Origin: an uncultured Clostridia bacterium
Lineage (GTDB): Bacteria > Bacillota > Clostridia > Oscillospirales > CAG-272
Length of the DNA: 51,206 bases
NCBI GenBank assembly: GCA_904501715.1
Contig: CAJGCD010000001.1
Span: forward strand, 1-51,206
Direction of reading: 5' to 3'
In this document: positions 8,065-15,706 of the stretch, piece by piece
How positions within the stretch are numbered: the first letter of the stretch is position 1
Layout: every line of letters begins with the position of its first letter
Notes under the pieces: generated by a model
The model's input: only the letters and a program-made list of their open reading frames with translations
Database searches by the model: none
Told to the model about the DNA's origin: nothing
Program-made: the position numbers and the translations under genes

Positions 8065-10031
8065 AGGCTGTATTCCTGACGAGCCATCACGTGGTCCTGA
8101 TACTCTCTGTCAAGCTCAACGAAATACGCCGACCATCCCCATATACGCACTATAAGCTGTCGGTAAGAATCGGGGTCTGCCTGTGCTGCCTTCAGCGTAT
8201 CGAGATTTATAGCGTTGAGCTGAAGCTGATGTCCACCTCTCTCAATAAAGTATTTTATCAGCATAGCAACCTTGGAAATACTGTCCTCGCTTGCGAACAC
8301 GCTTGAAGCAAGCTCAAGGGTAAGCGGACCTCCGTTTACAGTTCTTGTAAGGTCGTTGGCAGTGAAGGACTCTATGTCGCTGACAGGTCCCTTTACTTTC
8401 GCAAAAAGGCTGGGAGAGAAGTTAGTTCCAAATGCCTCGCCCTTTCGTCTTCCGTCGGCGGTAGCGCCTATATCGCGAGCGTGCCACAGATAGAACATAG
8501 CCGTACCCGTACCTGCTCTCCATACGCCGCCAAGACAGTTGCGCTTGCCCTCAAGAGCATCCGCGAAGCTATCAAGGAGAATGCCGCACATAGCGTCGGC
8601 ACGCTCCGAGTCAACACCCATCTTCGGCGCCTCATAACGGAGAGTGTGCAAGAGCTCGGGGTCGTTCTCAAAGTTTGCATCAAGGGCGGCTATAAGGCGC
8701 TCGGGGCTCACACTCTTTTCGTTATATACGTACTTCTCAACGCTCGCCAAAGCGTCAGCCGCAGAAGCAAGACCGCATCCGTGGAGTCCGAAATTGTTGT
8801 ACTTTTTAGCCTCTCTTAACAGATCCATAAAGGGAGATGCCACAAACCAAACATTGGCTATGCTCTCTCTTATTCTGTCACACTCGGCAGTTACTCTGCG
8901 CTTTACGTCACCAAGAAGCGCCTCAAAGCTTGACTTACCTATGTTCTCTCTTATAGCTGCATCAACGAGCTGAGGGAAATTTACCGCTCCGATATTGGCA
9001 ATATCATTTCCCACACCGGGAATTATAAACTCCCAGCACGCCGCAACAACGTAATTAACGGCATCCTCATAATCATATCCCAATCTTTGTAAGCCTTCTA
9101 TGACCACATCGTCGTTGGAATATTGCGGGAAACCAAGTCCCGCACGTGTAAGCTCCGTTCCCTTTTCAAATATGGAAAGAGGTGTTTTCTTGGAAACTCT
9201 CAAATTTATCTTAGGGTCGATAACGAGAAGATTTCTGCTGGCTTCGAGGCAGAGCTCGGAAAGCAGATTAAAGCAATCGTTTCCGTCCTTATCTATGCCG
9301 CCAAGAACCATACTCTGTCCGTTATCGCCCTGCTGAACACCAACGTAAAGGTCGCTGTCCTTATTAAAGGAAAGGAAGAAATCCTCAACGAGCTCAAGCG
9401 CACTCTCACGGGTATAAACGCCTGCATCCATATCATTTTTGAAATAAGGGTACATATACTGGTCAAATCGTCCTACCGTGTTGTGATAGTCACCCTCTAA
9501 CCACAGCGAATAATGAAGTATACGGAAGAACTGCAAAGCCTCGCGGAAGTTTCTCGCACCGTATCTGGGCACCTGAGTCAGCACCTCAACGATATCGCCC
9601 CTACCCATTCGCTTTGCTTCCTCAAGATATCTGTCCGAAAGGGCTATAATACTGTCAATTATACGCTTCTGATACTCGTCGGCAGACTCTCTGCGAGCAA
9701 GAAGACCCACCGAAATAGTCTTCTCGTACTCGGGAGAAAGATTGGATACGTATCCGAGCTCGTGAATATAATGCTCCTTTCGTATCTCTTTCCATTCTTT
9801 CTCGGTATAAACATCGGGCAGATTAGCCACAGTACGCATAAACACTATTTTTTCGTCCGAGTGAATGTGAGGCACTTCAAGAGATGAGAGATATTCAAAC
9901 CTACGCGTCATTCTCTCGGAGCTACACAGACCGAGAGCCGAATATTCAGATGAAAGCTCCTTATCCACCTTAAACCGCAATGCTCTGTGCTCTTTATTTA
10001 TAACGTAGTAGTCATATAAGCTCTTATTCAT
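8061..10031 (-). CDS. Short glycyl radical enzyme, unknown substrate
   Basis: Start set at 10031, behind AAAAGGAGATTCAT; the frame stays open further upstream but there runs antisense to the phosphodiesterase gene. The protein has 656 residues, against about 760-900 for pyruvate formate-lyase and the known eliminases. The thiyl site is A330-A-C332-W-E334: a single cysteine followed by x-Glu as in glycerol dehydratase and choline lyase, not the Cys-Cys pair of pyruvate formate-lyase. The radical loop is R629-I-W-G632-W-S-A-Y-F, where most families have RVxGY. ATADGRRKGEAFG (about 523-535) matches the usual xPDGRxxGEP region. Cys to Gly spans 300 residues, shorter than in known eliminases. The activase is downstream and coupled. 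I infer an eliminase-type reaction; the substrate is unknown. Confidence 0.9.
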   Translation of the reverse strand: MNKSLYDYYVINKEHRALRFKVDKELSSEYSALGLCSSERMTRRFEYLSSLEVPHIHSDEKIVFMRTVANLPDVYTEKEWKEIRKEHYIHELGYVSNLSPEYEKTISVGLLARRESADEYQKRIIDSIIALSDRYLEEAKRMGRGDIVEVLTQVPRYGARNFREALQFFRILHYSLWLEGDYHNTVGRFDQYMYPYFKNDMDAGVYTRESALELVEDFFLSFNKDSDLYVGVQQGDNGQSMVLGGIDKDGNDCFNLLSELCLEASRNLLVIDPKINLRVSKKTPLSIFEKGTELTRAGLGFPQYSNDDVVIEGLQRLGYDYEDAVNYVVAACWEFIIPGVGNDIANIGAVNFPQLVDAAIRENIGKSSFEALLGDVKRRVTAECDRIRESIANVWFVASPFMDLLREAKKYNNFGLHGCGLASAADALASVEKYVYNEKSVSPERLIAALDANFENDPELLHTLRYEAPKMGVDSERADAMCGILLDSFADALEGKRNCLGGVWRAGTGTAMFYLWHARDIGATADGRRKGEAFGTNFSPSLFAKVKGPVSDIESFTANDLTRTVNGGPLTLELASSVFASEDSISKVAMLIKYFIERGGHQLQLNAINLDTLKAAQADPDSYRQLIVRIWGWSAYFVELDREYQDHVMARQEYSL

Positions 10032-10062
10032 ATGAATCTCCTTTTTTGTTTTTTTCAATTTG

Positions 10063-10091
10063 ATTATACCACACTTTATTGCATATTTCAG
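10063..10091 (-). promoter_or_regulatory. Promoter of the glycyl radical operon
   Basis: On the minus strand a perfect TATAAT (10063-10068) is 17 bases from CTGAAA (10086-10091), a weak -35 box. The start codon is about 30 bases downstream. Confidence 0.6.
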
Positions 10092-10112
10092 GCACTTTTT
10101 TGCAGATATACC

Positions 10113-10140
10113 TTGACATTCGGGTAAAAAGTGATATACT
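10113..10140 (+). promoter_or_regulatory. Sigma-A promoter of the phosphodiesterase gene
   Basis: TTGACA (10113-10118) and TATACT (10135-10140) with a 16-base spacer, 38 bases before the start at 10179. It is back-to-back with the promoter of the glycyl radical operon. Confidence 0.8.
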
Positions 10141-10178
10141 AAAATCAACAAAAATAATATATGCCAAAGGAGATACTT

Positions 10179-11015
10179 ATGGATACCAAGGTTACACTTA
10201 CAGGTCACAGAGGATGGCGCGCAAAGTACCCCGAGAACACTATGCTGGGCTTCCGCAAGGCGCTTGAGATAGACGTTGACGCTATCGAGATGGACGCTCA
10301 TATGACCAAGGATTATCAGATAGTTGTCTGCCACGACGCAGACTTGGCACGCACCACCGACACCAAGGGAAAAATTTTCAATATGACCCTTGAGGAGGTA
10401 CGCAAGGCTGACGCGGGAATTAAATTCGGCGAGGAATTCAAGGGCGAAAAGGTTCCGACCTTCGAGGAGTTCGCCGAGCTTATGGCTACCCGCCCCGACG
10501 TAAAGCTTCTTCTTGAGCTTAAGGACTATCCCGAGGAGCTTGGCGATTTTGCGTATGCTTCGGCAGAGGCTACACTCTCTATCTGTAAGAAGTACGGCAT
10601 ATTCGGCAAGGACCGTCTTACCGTTATCACCTTCTCGGCAGGCATATGCGCATGGCTCAGAACCAGATACACAAAGGAGGACTTCTCCATCCACGGCTTC
10701 TATCCCAAGACCTGTATGAGAGGCTGGGAGAAGGACGACCCCTATAAGTACTATGATGAGGTATGCCTTTTCAACTGGGGCGACAAGACCCCTCAGGGCT
10801 TCCCCATAGACCACGGCACACCCGTAGCGGATAAGGCAAGATTTACCGAGTTTGCGCTTATGGGTATTAAGCCTTGCGTATATTACGGAATGAACACCGA
10901 CGAGAACGTTTACCGTCAGGCATTCGAGAATGGCGCCATAGGATTTACCTGTGACCACCCCGACGTCTGCGGTGAGATACTCGATAAGCTTGGCGCGCGT
11001 AAGCTTAAGAAATAA
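10179..11015 (+). CDS. Glycerophosphodiester phosphodiesterase
   Basis: This 278-residue cytoplasmic enzyme would hydrolyse glycerophosphodiesters to glycerol 3-phosphate and an alcohol. Catalytic markers are H10-R11-G (GHRGWRAKYPENT), the metal ligands E37 and D39 (IEMDAH) and H52 (VVCHDADLARTTD), all in the GDPD barrel order. LLLELKDYP and a late GFTCDHPD also fit. The start at 10179 follows AAAGGAGATACTT; an in-frame ATG at 10161 precedes that ribosome site and is less likely. There is no signal peptide, so it acts on internal substrates. It is transcribed alone from its own promoter, divergently from the glycyl radical operon. Exact substrate is unknown; the family also includes enzymes acting on related phosphodiesters. 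Confidence 0.93.
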   Translation: MDTKVTLTGHRGWRAKYPENTMLGFRKALEIDVDAIEMDAHMTKDYQIVVCHDADLARTTDTKGKIFNMTLEEVRKADAGIKFGEEFKGEKVPTFEEFAELMATRPDVKLLLELKDYPEELGDFAYASAEATLSICKKYGIFGKDRLTVITFSAGICAWLRTRYTKEDFSIHGFYPKTCMRGWEKDDPYKYYDEVCLFNWGDKTPQGFPIDHGTPVADKARFTEFALMGIKPCVYYGMNTDENVYRQAFENGAIGFTCDHPDVCGEILDKLGARKLKK

Positions 11016-11036
11016 TAACGCTTATATTTATAACCT

Positions 11037-11066
11037 AAAGAGTACGGATGAACTCCGTACTCTTTT
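11037..11066 (+). terminator. Terminator after the phosphodiesterase gene
   Basis: AAAGAGTACGGA (11037-11048) pairs with TCCGTACTCTTT (11054-11065) across a 5-base loop and ends in TTTT. Confidence 0.88.
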
Positions 11067-11114
11067 GACTATGTACTTAAAAGCTCAAAAAACCTGAAAA
11101 ATCCAAAAATTCTA

Positions 11115-11143
11115 TTTACAAATTTCGCCAATTGTGCTATACT
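11115..11143 (+). promoter_or_regulatory. Sigma-A promoter of the YgjV-AzlCD operon
   Basis: TTTACA (11115-11120) and TATACT (11138-11143) with a 17-base spacer, 32 bases before the start codon at 11176. Confidence 0.75.
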
Positions 11144-11175
11144 TTACTCCGTGATTATCTTTTGAGGAGCTTTTT

Positions 11176-11712
11176 ATGGAACTGACTGAAATAATAGGTC
11201 ATATACTCGGCTTCGTTGCTCTTATAGTAATATTTTTCACCTATCAGATGCGTGAAAAAAGGCTTATCATAGTTACCCAGACCGTATCTATAATCCTGAT
11301 GTGTCTGCAATACCTTCTCATAGGCGCTTACTCGGGATTTCTCTTGAACGTTGTATGCATAGTACGAAATATAGCCTACTATTACAAGGACAAAAAGCTT
11401 TTTTCCTCACCTCTTGTTCCCGCTGTATTTGCCGCCGCTATTATCGGCTTGAGCATATTCTCCTGGGAGGGCTATTACTCGGTATTTATGATACTTGCGC
11501 TCTCCATAAATACTCTTTGCCTTGGATACTTCGGCCCTCAAAAGCTCCGCGTCAGCCTTTTGTTTACCTGCACCTGCGCTATAATATACGATCTTTTCGT
11601 AGGCTCCGTGACAGGTATTGCTTTTGAGTCCATAGCCATAATCTCTGCCATCGTCGGCATAATACGCTTTACTAAGGACAGCACATCTCAATCAAAAAAG
11701 GATAAGCAATGA
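11176..11712 (+). CDS. YgjV-like inner membrane protein
   Basis: A 178-residue, highly hydrophobic protein with about five or six membrane segments. The first helix pair (GHILGFVALIVIFFTYQMR, then SIILMCLQYLLIGAYSGFLLN) and the following CIVRNIAYYYKDKK match the YgjV membrane family, whose function is not established. The tail after about residue 165 is short and charged (KDSTSQSKKDKQ). It overlaps azlC by 4 bases (ATGA at 11709-11712) and so belongs to the same operon as the amino-acid exporter pair, which suggests a transport-related job; that is inference. GAGGAG lies 8-13 bases before the ATG. Confidence 0.8.
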   Translation: MELTEIIGHILGFVALIVIFFTYQMREKRLIIVTQTVSIILMCLQYLLIGAYSGFLLNVVCIVRNIAYYYKDKKLFSSPLVPAVFAAAIIGLSIFSWEGYYSVFMILALSINTLCLGYFGPQKLRVSLLFTCTCAIIYDLFVGSVTGIAFESIAIISAIVGIIRFTKDSTSQSKKDKQ

Positions 11713-12428
11713 CTAAAAAACAATGGTTTGCCAAGGGAGCAATGGCGGGTATTCCCATTTCTCTGGGTTACTTTGCCGTAGCAATCGCCTTGGGTATTTC
11801 AGCAAAAAAAGCAGGAATAAGTGTGCTTCAGGCATCGGTCACCAGCCTGCTCATAAACGCATCCGCGGGCGAATACGCAGGCTTTACTCTCATCGCGGCG
11901 GGCGCTACCTATCTTGAAGTAATATTTATGGAAGCAGTCGCCAACGCCAGATATCTGCTTATGTCCACGGCGCTCAGCCAGAGACTGGAGCCGGGCACGG
12001 GAATATTAAAACGGCTTTTATTGGGCTTTACCGTCACCGACGAGATATTCGGCGTATCCATAGGACTTGACGGCTACGTCAGCCCCTATTTCACCTACGG
12101 CGCATTCGTGGTGGCTACCTGCGGATGGACGTCGGGAACTATGTTCGGCGCTTTGCTGGGCGAGATATTACCCTCAAGCGTAGTCAGTGCGCTCAGCGTA
12201 GGACTTTTCGGAATGTTCATATCGATATTTATCCCCGAGGCAAAGAAAAACAAGATAGTTGCCGCTCTGGTAGTTATCAGCTTTGCCGTGTCGCTTACCT
12301 TCGCTAAGCTGCCTTACATCTCGGATATCCCCGAGGGCATAAGAGTCATAATCATTACTGTTCTTATCTCGGTAGGCGCGGCGCTCCTCTTCCCCATCAA
12401 AGAAAAGGAGGAAAGCGAAAATGGATAA
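11709..12428 (+). CDS. azlC: AzlC-family branched-chain amino acid exporter subunit
   Basis: The 239-residue membrane protein has the AzlC layout: an N-terminal G-x-P-I-S-L-G-Y-F region (AMAGIPISLGYFAVAIALGI), then a run of five or so hydrophobic helices. Conserved elements include SAGEYAGFT (about residues 52-60), VANARYLLMSTAL (about 78-90) and TDEIFGVS (about 108-115). AzlC pairs with AzlD to export branched-chain amino acids, as known from azaleucine resistance in Bacillus subtilis. Its start overlaps the YgjV-like gene by 4 bases, and its end overlaps azlD by 8 bases, so the three are translated together. Substrate range in this organism is not visible. Confidence 0.93.
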   Translation: MTKKQWFAKGAMAGIPISLGYFAVAIALGISAKKAGISVLQASVTSLLINASAGEYAGFTLIAAGATYLEVIFMEAVANARYLLMSTALSQRLEPGTGILKRLLLGFTVTDEIFGVSIGLDGYVSPYFTYGAFVVATCGWTSGTMFGALLGEILPSSVVSALSVGLFGMFISIFIPEAKKNKIVAALVVISFAVSLTFAKLPYISDIPEGIRVIIITVLISVGAALLFPIKEKEESENG

Positions 12429-12738
12429 GATATGGATATACATAATCTGTATGGCGGCAGTGACCTATCTTATAAGGGTGATACCGCTGACCCTCATCAG
12501 AAAGCCTATAAAGAACGTATTTTTACGCTCATTCCTTTACTACGTACCCTACGTTACGTTGGCGGTAATGACCTTCCCCGCCATAGTTGACGCTACGGGA
12601 TATCCTCTCGCGGGGCTTATTGCCTTCTTTGTGGCAATCGCCTTGGCTTATTTCGGTAAGGGACTGTTTTTCGTCAGCGTTTCTGCCTGCGTTACGGTAT
12701 TCGTTCTTGAAAGAATATTTGATATTTTTATAAAGTAA
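12421..12738 (+). CDS. azlD: AzlD-family branched-chain amino acid exporter subunit
   Basis: A 105-residue protein with three to four membrane helices. The family signature VTYLIRVIPLTL near residues 14-25 and FLRSFLYYVPYVTLAVMTFP in the middle match AzlD, the small partner of AzlC. The gene overlaps azlC by 8 bases with an AAAGGAGGAAAGCG ribosome site inside azlC, and is followed directly by a terminator. It has the usual family length (about 100-110 residues). Confidence 0.92.
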   Translation: MDKIWIYIICMAAVTYLIRVIPLTLIRKPIKNVFLRSFLYYVPYVTLAVMTFPAIVDATGYPLAGLIAFFVAIALAYFGKGLFFVSVSACVTVFVLERIFDIFIK

Positions 12739-12769
12739 AAAAATCCGAGAGCTCAGCTCTCGGATTTTT
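12739..12769. terminator. Bidirectional terminator between azlD and lacZ
   Basis: A 13-bp stem (12739-12751 with 12757-12769, loop CTCAG) flanked by A-tract and T-tract, between convergent genes ending at 12738 (plus) and 12772 (minus). Confidence 0.92.
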
Positions 12770-12771
12770 AT

Positions 12772-15381
12772 TTAGTTGTCTTTTACTATGGAGAAGTTAA
12801 AGGAAACCTTTGCATCTCTCATTTTGTACTGAGAAAGAAGCTGAGGACCACAGCTTCCCGAGCCTATTCCGCTAACCTTATAGTCGATGCGCACATTAGT
12901 AAATCCATTCTTGACAAGCTCAAAGCTATGACGCTTTGCGTCAAGCTCCTTGGTAGAATAATCTGAAACGCACATTTCAAAGCCGTTCTTTGATACGAAG
13001 CTATAATTTCCAAGCTTAAGATACTTTGTTCCGTAGTGATTTCCGTGCTCCTGAGGAACGATATAGTTTACGTACTCCTTTTCCGCGGAGCTCTTATACA
13101 TACCCACCTTAGCCGCATTACGCATATCCACGTAAGCCTCGCAGGGACCGTAGCCGAAGTATTCAAAGTCCTTCTCTGCTGTCTTAAACTCAAATCCGAG
13201 TCTGGGCAGATATTCCCCTGCGGTATTGAAATTGCCGTCAAGGGCTACGTCTATCTGTCCGTTGCCAAAGAAAGTGTATACAGCGGTATATTTGAATACA
13301 GGTGCTCTAGAAACGCCCTCAAGTGCCGCCTTTACGGTTATCTTGTTTCCGCAAACTTGGGCAGAATATACCTTATTGTGCATTCTATTGTAGTTTTTCT
13401 CAAACCACTTGTGCTTAATACTTCTATCATTATCGGTAGGAGCTCTCCATAAAGTAAGCTCCATAGGACTGCAAAGATATCCCTCCAGGTCTGTGAGCAC
13501 TCCATAATGGAGATTGAATTTGTATTCAAATCCCTCTCCTTTAATATGCGCGAATTCGCCATTTTCCTCTATAACAACGCTACCCTTGCCAACCGCAACG
13601 TAATTTCCATCGGCAATCTTGTGCTGGGTAGCGGCAACCTCGCGTCCGTCCTTTTCCATATGTACGTTAAGATATGAACCGTAAAGACAGTCTGTATTTT
13701 CAAAAGCAAGAGCAACGTCAACGCTTGTATGAGGCTTTGCACTTACCTCCAGTGTACCTTCCTTTACTACCTTTCCGTCAACCTCATAGGTATATCTGAG
13801 CTTAGCCTCGTTAAGATCGGTAAAGTCATATCTGTTAAGGATGGTAAGCACTCCGTCCTTCCACTCGGTATGAAGCGGCTGGTAAACAGCTTTAGCTTCA
13901 AGCGAGCCCGTCTTAAAGCTTCTGTCGTGGAAAACAAGTCCGTCGCAGCAGAAGTTAAAATCGTGAGTCTCCTCACCGAAATCTCCGCCATATCCGAATT
14001 TACCCTCAGATAAGGGTGCTACATGGTCAGTCCATTCCCAAATACATCCGCCTATAAACTGAGGTTCTTTATAGAACACCTTCCAATAATCGTTAAGATC
14101 TCCCGGGCCGTTACCCATGGCGTGACAGTACTCACACCAGAATATAGGACGTGTATCTCCCGTATTCTCAACGTATCTGTATAGCTCCTCCGGCATAGGA
14201 TACATTCTGCTTACAACGTCAACGGTATCCGGATCCTTGTAGTTAGATCGATTATTCCATGTGTTAACGCAGTAAGAATTTTCGTAATGTATCAATCTCT
14301 TATAGCCCATCTTCGTGTCATTGGCTCTTATATACTCGCTCATAGCGGCAGTATTTACACCGTAGTTTGCCTCATTACCAAGGCTCCACATAATAACGCA
14401 GGTATGGTTTTTATCTCTCTGGAAAAGTCTTGCCGCTCTGTCTACGTGAGCCTCGCGCCACTCAGGATTATGGCAGGGCCATATATTGCTGAAATCGTAT
14501 CCCCATCCACCCTCTCTTGCAGAGAATCCATGGGTCTCGTTATCAGCCTCGTCAACTACGTAAAATCCAAGCTCATCGCAAAGCTCGATAAAAGCGGGCT
14601 GAGGAGGATAGTGGGAGGTACGTATACAGTTGATATTAAGCTCCTTCATTTTAAGAAGCTCAAATCTCATAAATTCCTCGGTCATAGCGTATCCGCCCGT
14701 GGGATGCGTATCGTGATGGTTAACACCCTTAAGCTTTACGGAAACGCCGTTTATAAGAAGCTCTCCCTTCTCGCTCACGCTCTGGGTTCTGAAGCCTATC
14801 TTTACGGGAATAAATTCGCCCGCCTGCTCTACAACGAGAGTATAGAGGTAAGGCTTTTCGGCATTCCAAAGAACACGCTCTCCATCACCCACTTCGTTTC
14901 CGTCGGCATCGTACAGAGTGTATGCGCAATCGCAAAATACATTTTTGTCATCGTAGCCTACGTTAAGATCAAATATATGGCCTTCGTTTCTGGAAAGCAG
15001 GTATACGTCACGGAAGATACCATTATTTCTAAAGAAATCCTGATCCTCCAAATAGCTTCCCACACACCACTTGTAAACCTTTGCAATGATCTCGTTTTCG
15101 CCTGCTTTAAGATTTATTTTAAATTCGGAGGTGCTGTGGGACACAGTGGAAAAGCCCACGTATTCCCCGTTGACAAAAAGCTCCACACAGGATGCTACTC
15201 CCTCAAATACGATATAATTCTCCTTTGCGGCAGTAGCTTCATCAACAGATATAAGCTTTCTGTAAACGCCTACGGGGTTATCATCGGGAATGTAGGGAGG
15301 GTCTACGGGATAAGGGTAATTTACGTTGGTGTAGTAAGGCTTTTCATAGCCCGTCATCTGCCAGCATGAGGGCACGGTCAC
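12772..15381 (-). CDS. lacZ: GH2 beta-galactosidase, main fragment after frameshift
   Basis: This frame holds most of a LacZ-type beta-galactosidase; homologous sequence actually begins near 15476, upstream of the first in-frame ATG at 15381. Domain order is sugar-binding jelly roll (PSCWQMTGYEKPYYTN), Ig-like domain, GH2 barrel, a second Ig-like domain and the large beta-sandwich. Barrel motifs include VKLKGVNHHDTHP, INCIRTSHYPPQP, MWSLGNEANYG (acid/base Glu) and IFWCEYCHAMGN (nucleophile Glu). No signal peptide is expected, so lactose or beta-galactosides would be cut in the cytoplasm. The N-terminus is in another frame (15378-15584). Repaired, the protein would be about 937 residues, slightly shorter than the usual 1000 or so because the first Ig-like domain is short. 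Everything after the shift looks intact. Confidence 0.9.
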   Translation of the reverse strand: MTVPSCWQMTGYEKPYYTNVNYPYPVDPPYIPDDNPVGVYRKLISVDEATAAKENYIVFEGVASCVELFVNGEYVGFSTVSHSTSEFKINLKAGENEIIAKVYKWCVGSYLEDQDFFRNNGIFRDVYLLSRNEGHIFDLNVGYDDKNVFCDCAYTLYDADGNEVGDGERVLWNAEKPYLYTLVVEQAGEFIPVKIGFRTQSVSEKGELLINGVSVKLKGVNHHDTHPTGGYAMTEEFMRFELLKMKELNINCIRTSHYPPQPAFIELCDELGFYVVDEADNETHGFSAREGGWGYDFSNIWPCHNPEWREAHVDRAARLFQRDKNHTCVIMWSLGNEANYGVNTAAMSEYIRANDTKMGYKRLIHYENSYCVNTWNNRSNYKDPDTVDVVSRMYPMPEELYRYVENTGDTRPIFWCEYCHAMGNGPGDLNDYWKVFYKEPQFIGGCIWEWTDHVAPLSEGKFGYGGDFGEETHDFNFCCDGLVFHDRSFKTGSLEAKAVYQPLHTEWKDGVLTILNRYDFTDLNEAKLRYTYEVDGKVVKEGTLEVSAKPHTSVDVALAFENTDCLYGSYLNVHMEKDGREVAATQHKIADGNYVAVGKGSVVIEENGEFAHIKGEGFEYKFNLHYGVLTDLEGYLCSPMELTLWRAPTDNDRSIKHKWFEKNYNRMHNKVYSAQVCGNKITVKAALEGVSRAPVFKYTAVYTFFGNGQIDVALDGNFNTAGEYLPRLGFEFKTAEKDFEYFGYGPCEAYVDMRNAAKVGMYKSSAEKEYVNYIVPQEHGNHYGTKYLKLGNYSFVSKNGFEMCVSDYSTKELDAKRHSFELVKNGFTNVRIDYKVSGIGSGSCGPQLLSQYKMRDAKVSFNFSIVKDN

Positions 15382-15584
15382 CTTGTCCCACTCACCGATA
15401 ACGTCGGGACAGTCGATATCACGTGAGTAATACTTAAAATCCCATTCTCCGTTAAGAAGGGTATAGTAGGAAGAGCTTTTTTATCTCCCTTAAGCGCCTT
15501 CTCAAGCGAATCGTAGGGTATGTAATGGGCTCTGGGCGGCATTGTGTTTTCGTGGATACGAGTAAGATTTTCGTAATTTCTCAT
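15378..15584 (-). pseudogene. lacZ: N-terminal fragment of the frameshifted lacZ
   Basis: The true start is ATG at 15584 (MRNYENLTRIHENTMPPRAH), because the ATG at 15596 overlaps the GGAGGT ribosome site. The first 37 residues or so read like a LacZ N-terminus, including the MPPRAHYIPYDS region. After an A6 run at 15477-15482 the frame goes wrong and stops at 15378. In the next frame the expected LacZ sequence continues at once (SSSYYTLLNGEWDFKYYS). One extra A, or a -1 shift in reading, would restore a full protein. The stop overlaps the in-frame ATG of the main fragment. Confidence 0.85.
15477..15482 (-). other. Frameshift site in lacZ at an A6 run
   Basis: Six A on the coding (minus) strand, in GATAAAAAAGCTC. 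Upstream codons read GAT AAA AAA GCT; homology requires AAA AAA AGC TCT. The run is short for transcriptional slippage, and the A-AAA-AAG heptamer is not in the phase used for programmed -1 shifting. A sequencing or assembly indel, or a recent null mutation, is most likely. Confidence 0.8.
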
Positions 15585-15615
15585 ATTGACCTCCAAGTCT
15601 TTGTATCATAAGGAC

Positions 15616-15644
15616 ATTATATCACGGAAAGCTTCCTTTTTCAA
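15616..15644 (-). promoter_or_regulatory. Sigma-A promoter of lacZ
   Basis: On the minus strand TTGAAA (15639-15644) and TATAAT (15616-15621) are 17 bases apart, about 32 bases before the start at 15584. The spacer contains the inverted repeat GGAA-GCT-TTCC, a possible operator. Confidence 0.8.
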
Positions 15645-15676
15645 CCTTTCAACCGCTTTTCTAAATTTATTTTTAC

Positions 15677-15703
15677 AAAAAAGAGCGGAGGTGCCGCTCT
15701 TTT
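15677..15703 (-). terminator. Terminator of the orphan membrane protein gene
   Basis: A 10-bp stem (15679-15688 with 15694-15703, 5-base loop), T-rich downstream on the minus strand, just beyond the stop of the gene ending at 15707. Confidence 0.85.
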
Positions 15704-15706
15704 CTC

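Noticed and set aside
10032..10958. Upstream extension of the glycyl radical enzyme frame
   Set aside because: The frame stays open but runs antisense to the phosphodiesterase gene and through two promoters. The ribosome site at 10031 fixes the start.
14287..15369. 360-codon plus-strand frame opposite lacZ
   Set aside because: Antisense to clear LacZ homology, including both catalytic Glu regions.
15477..15483. Programmed -1 frameshift in lacZ
   Set aside because: The heptamer is not in the A-AAA-AAG phase and no downstream stimulatory structure is evident; one-base indel is simpler.
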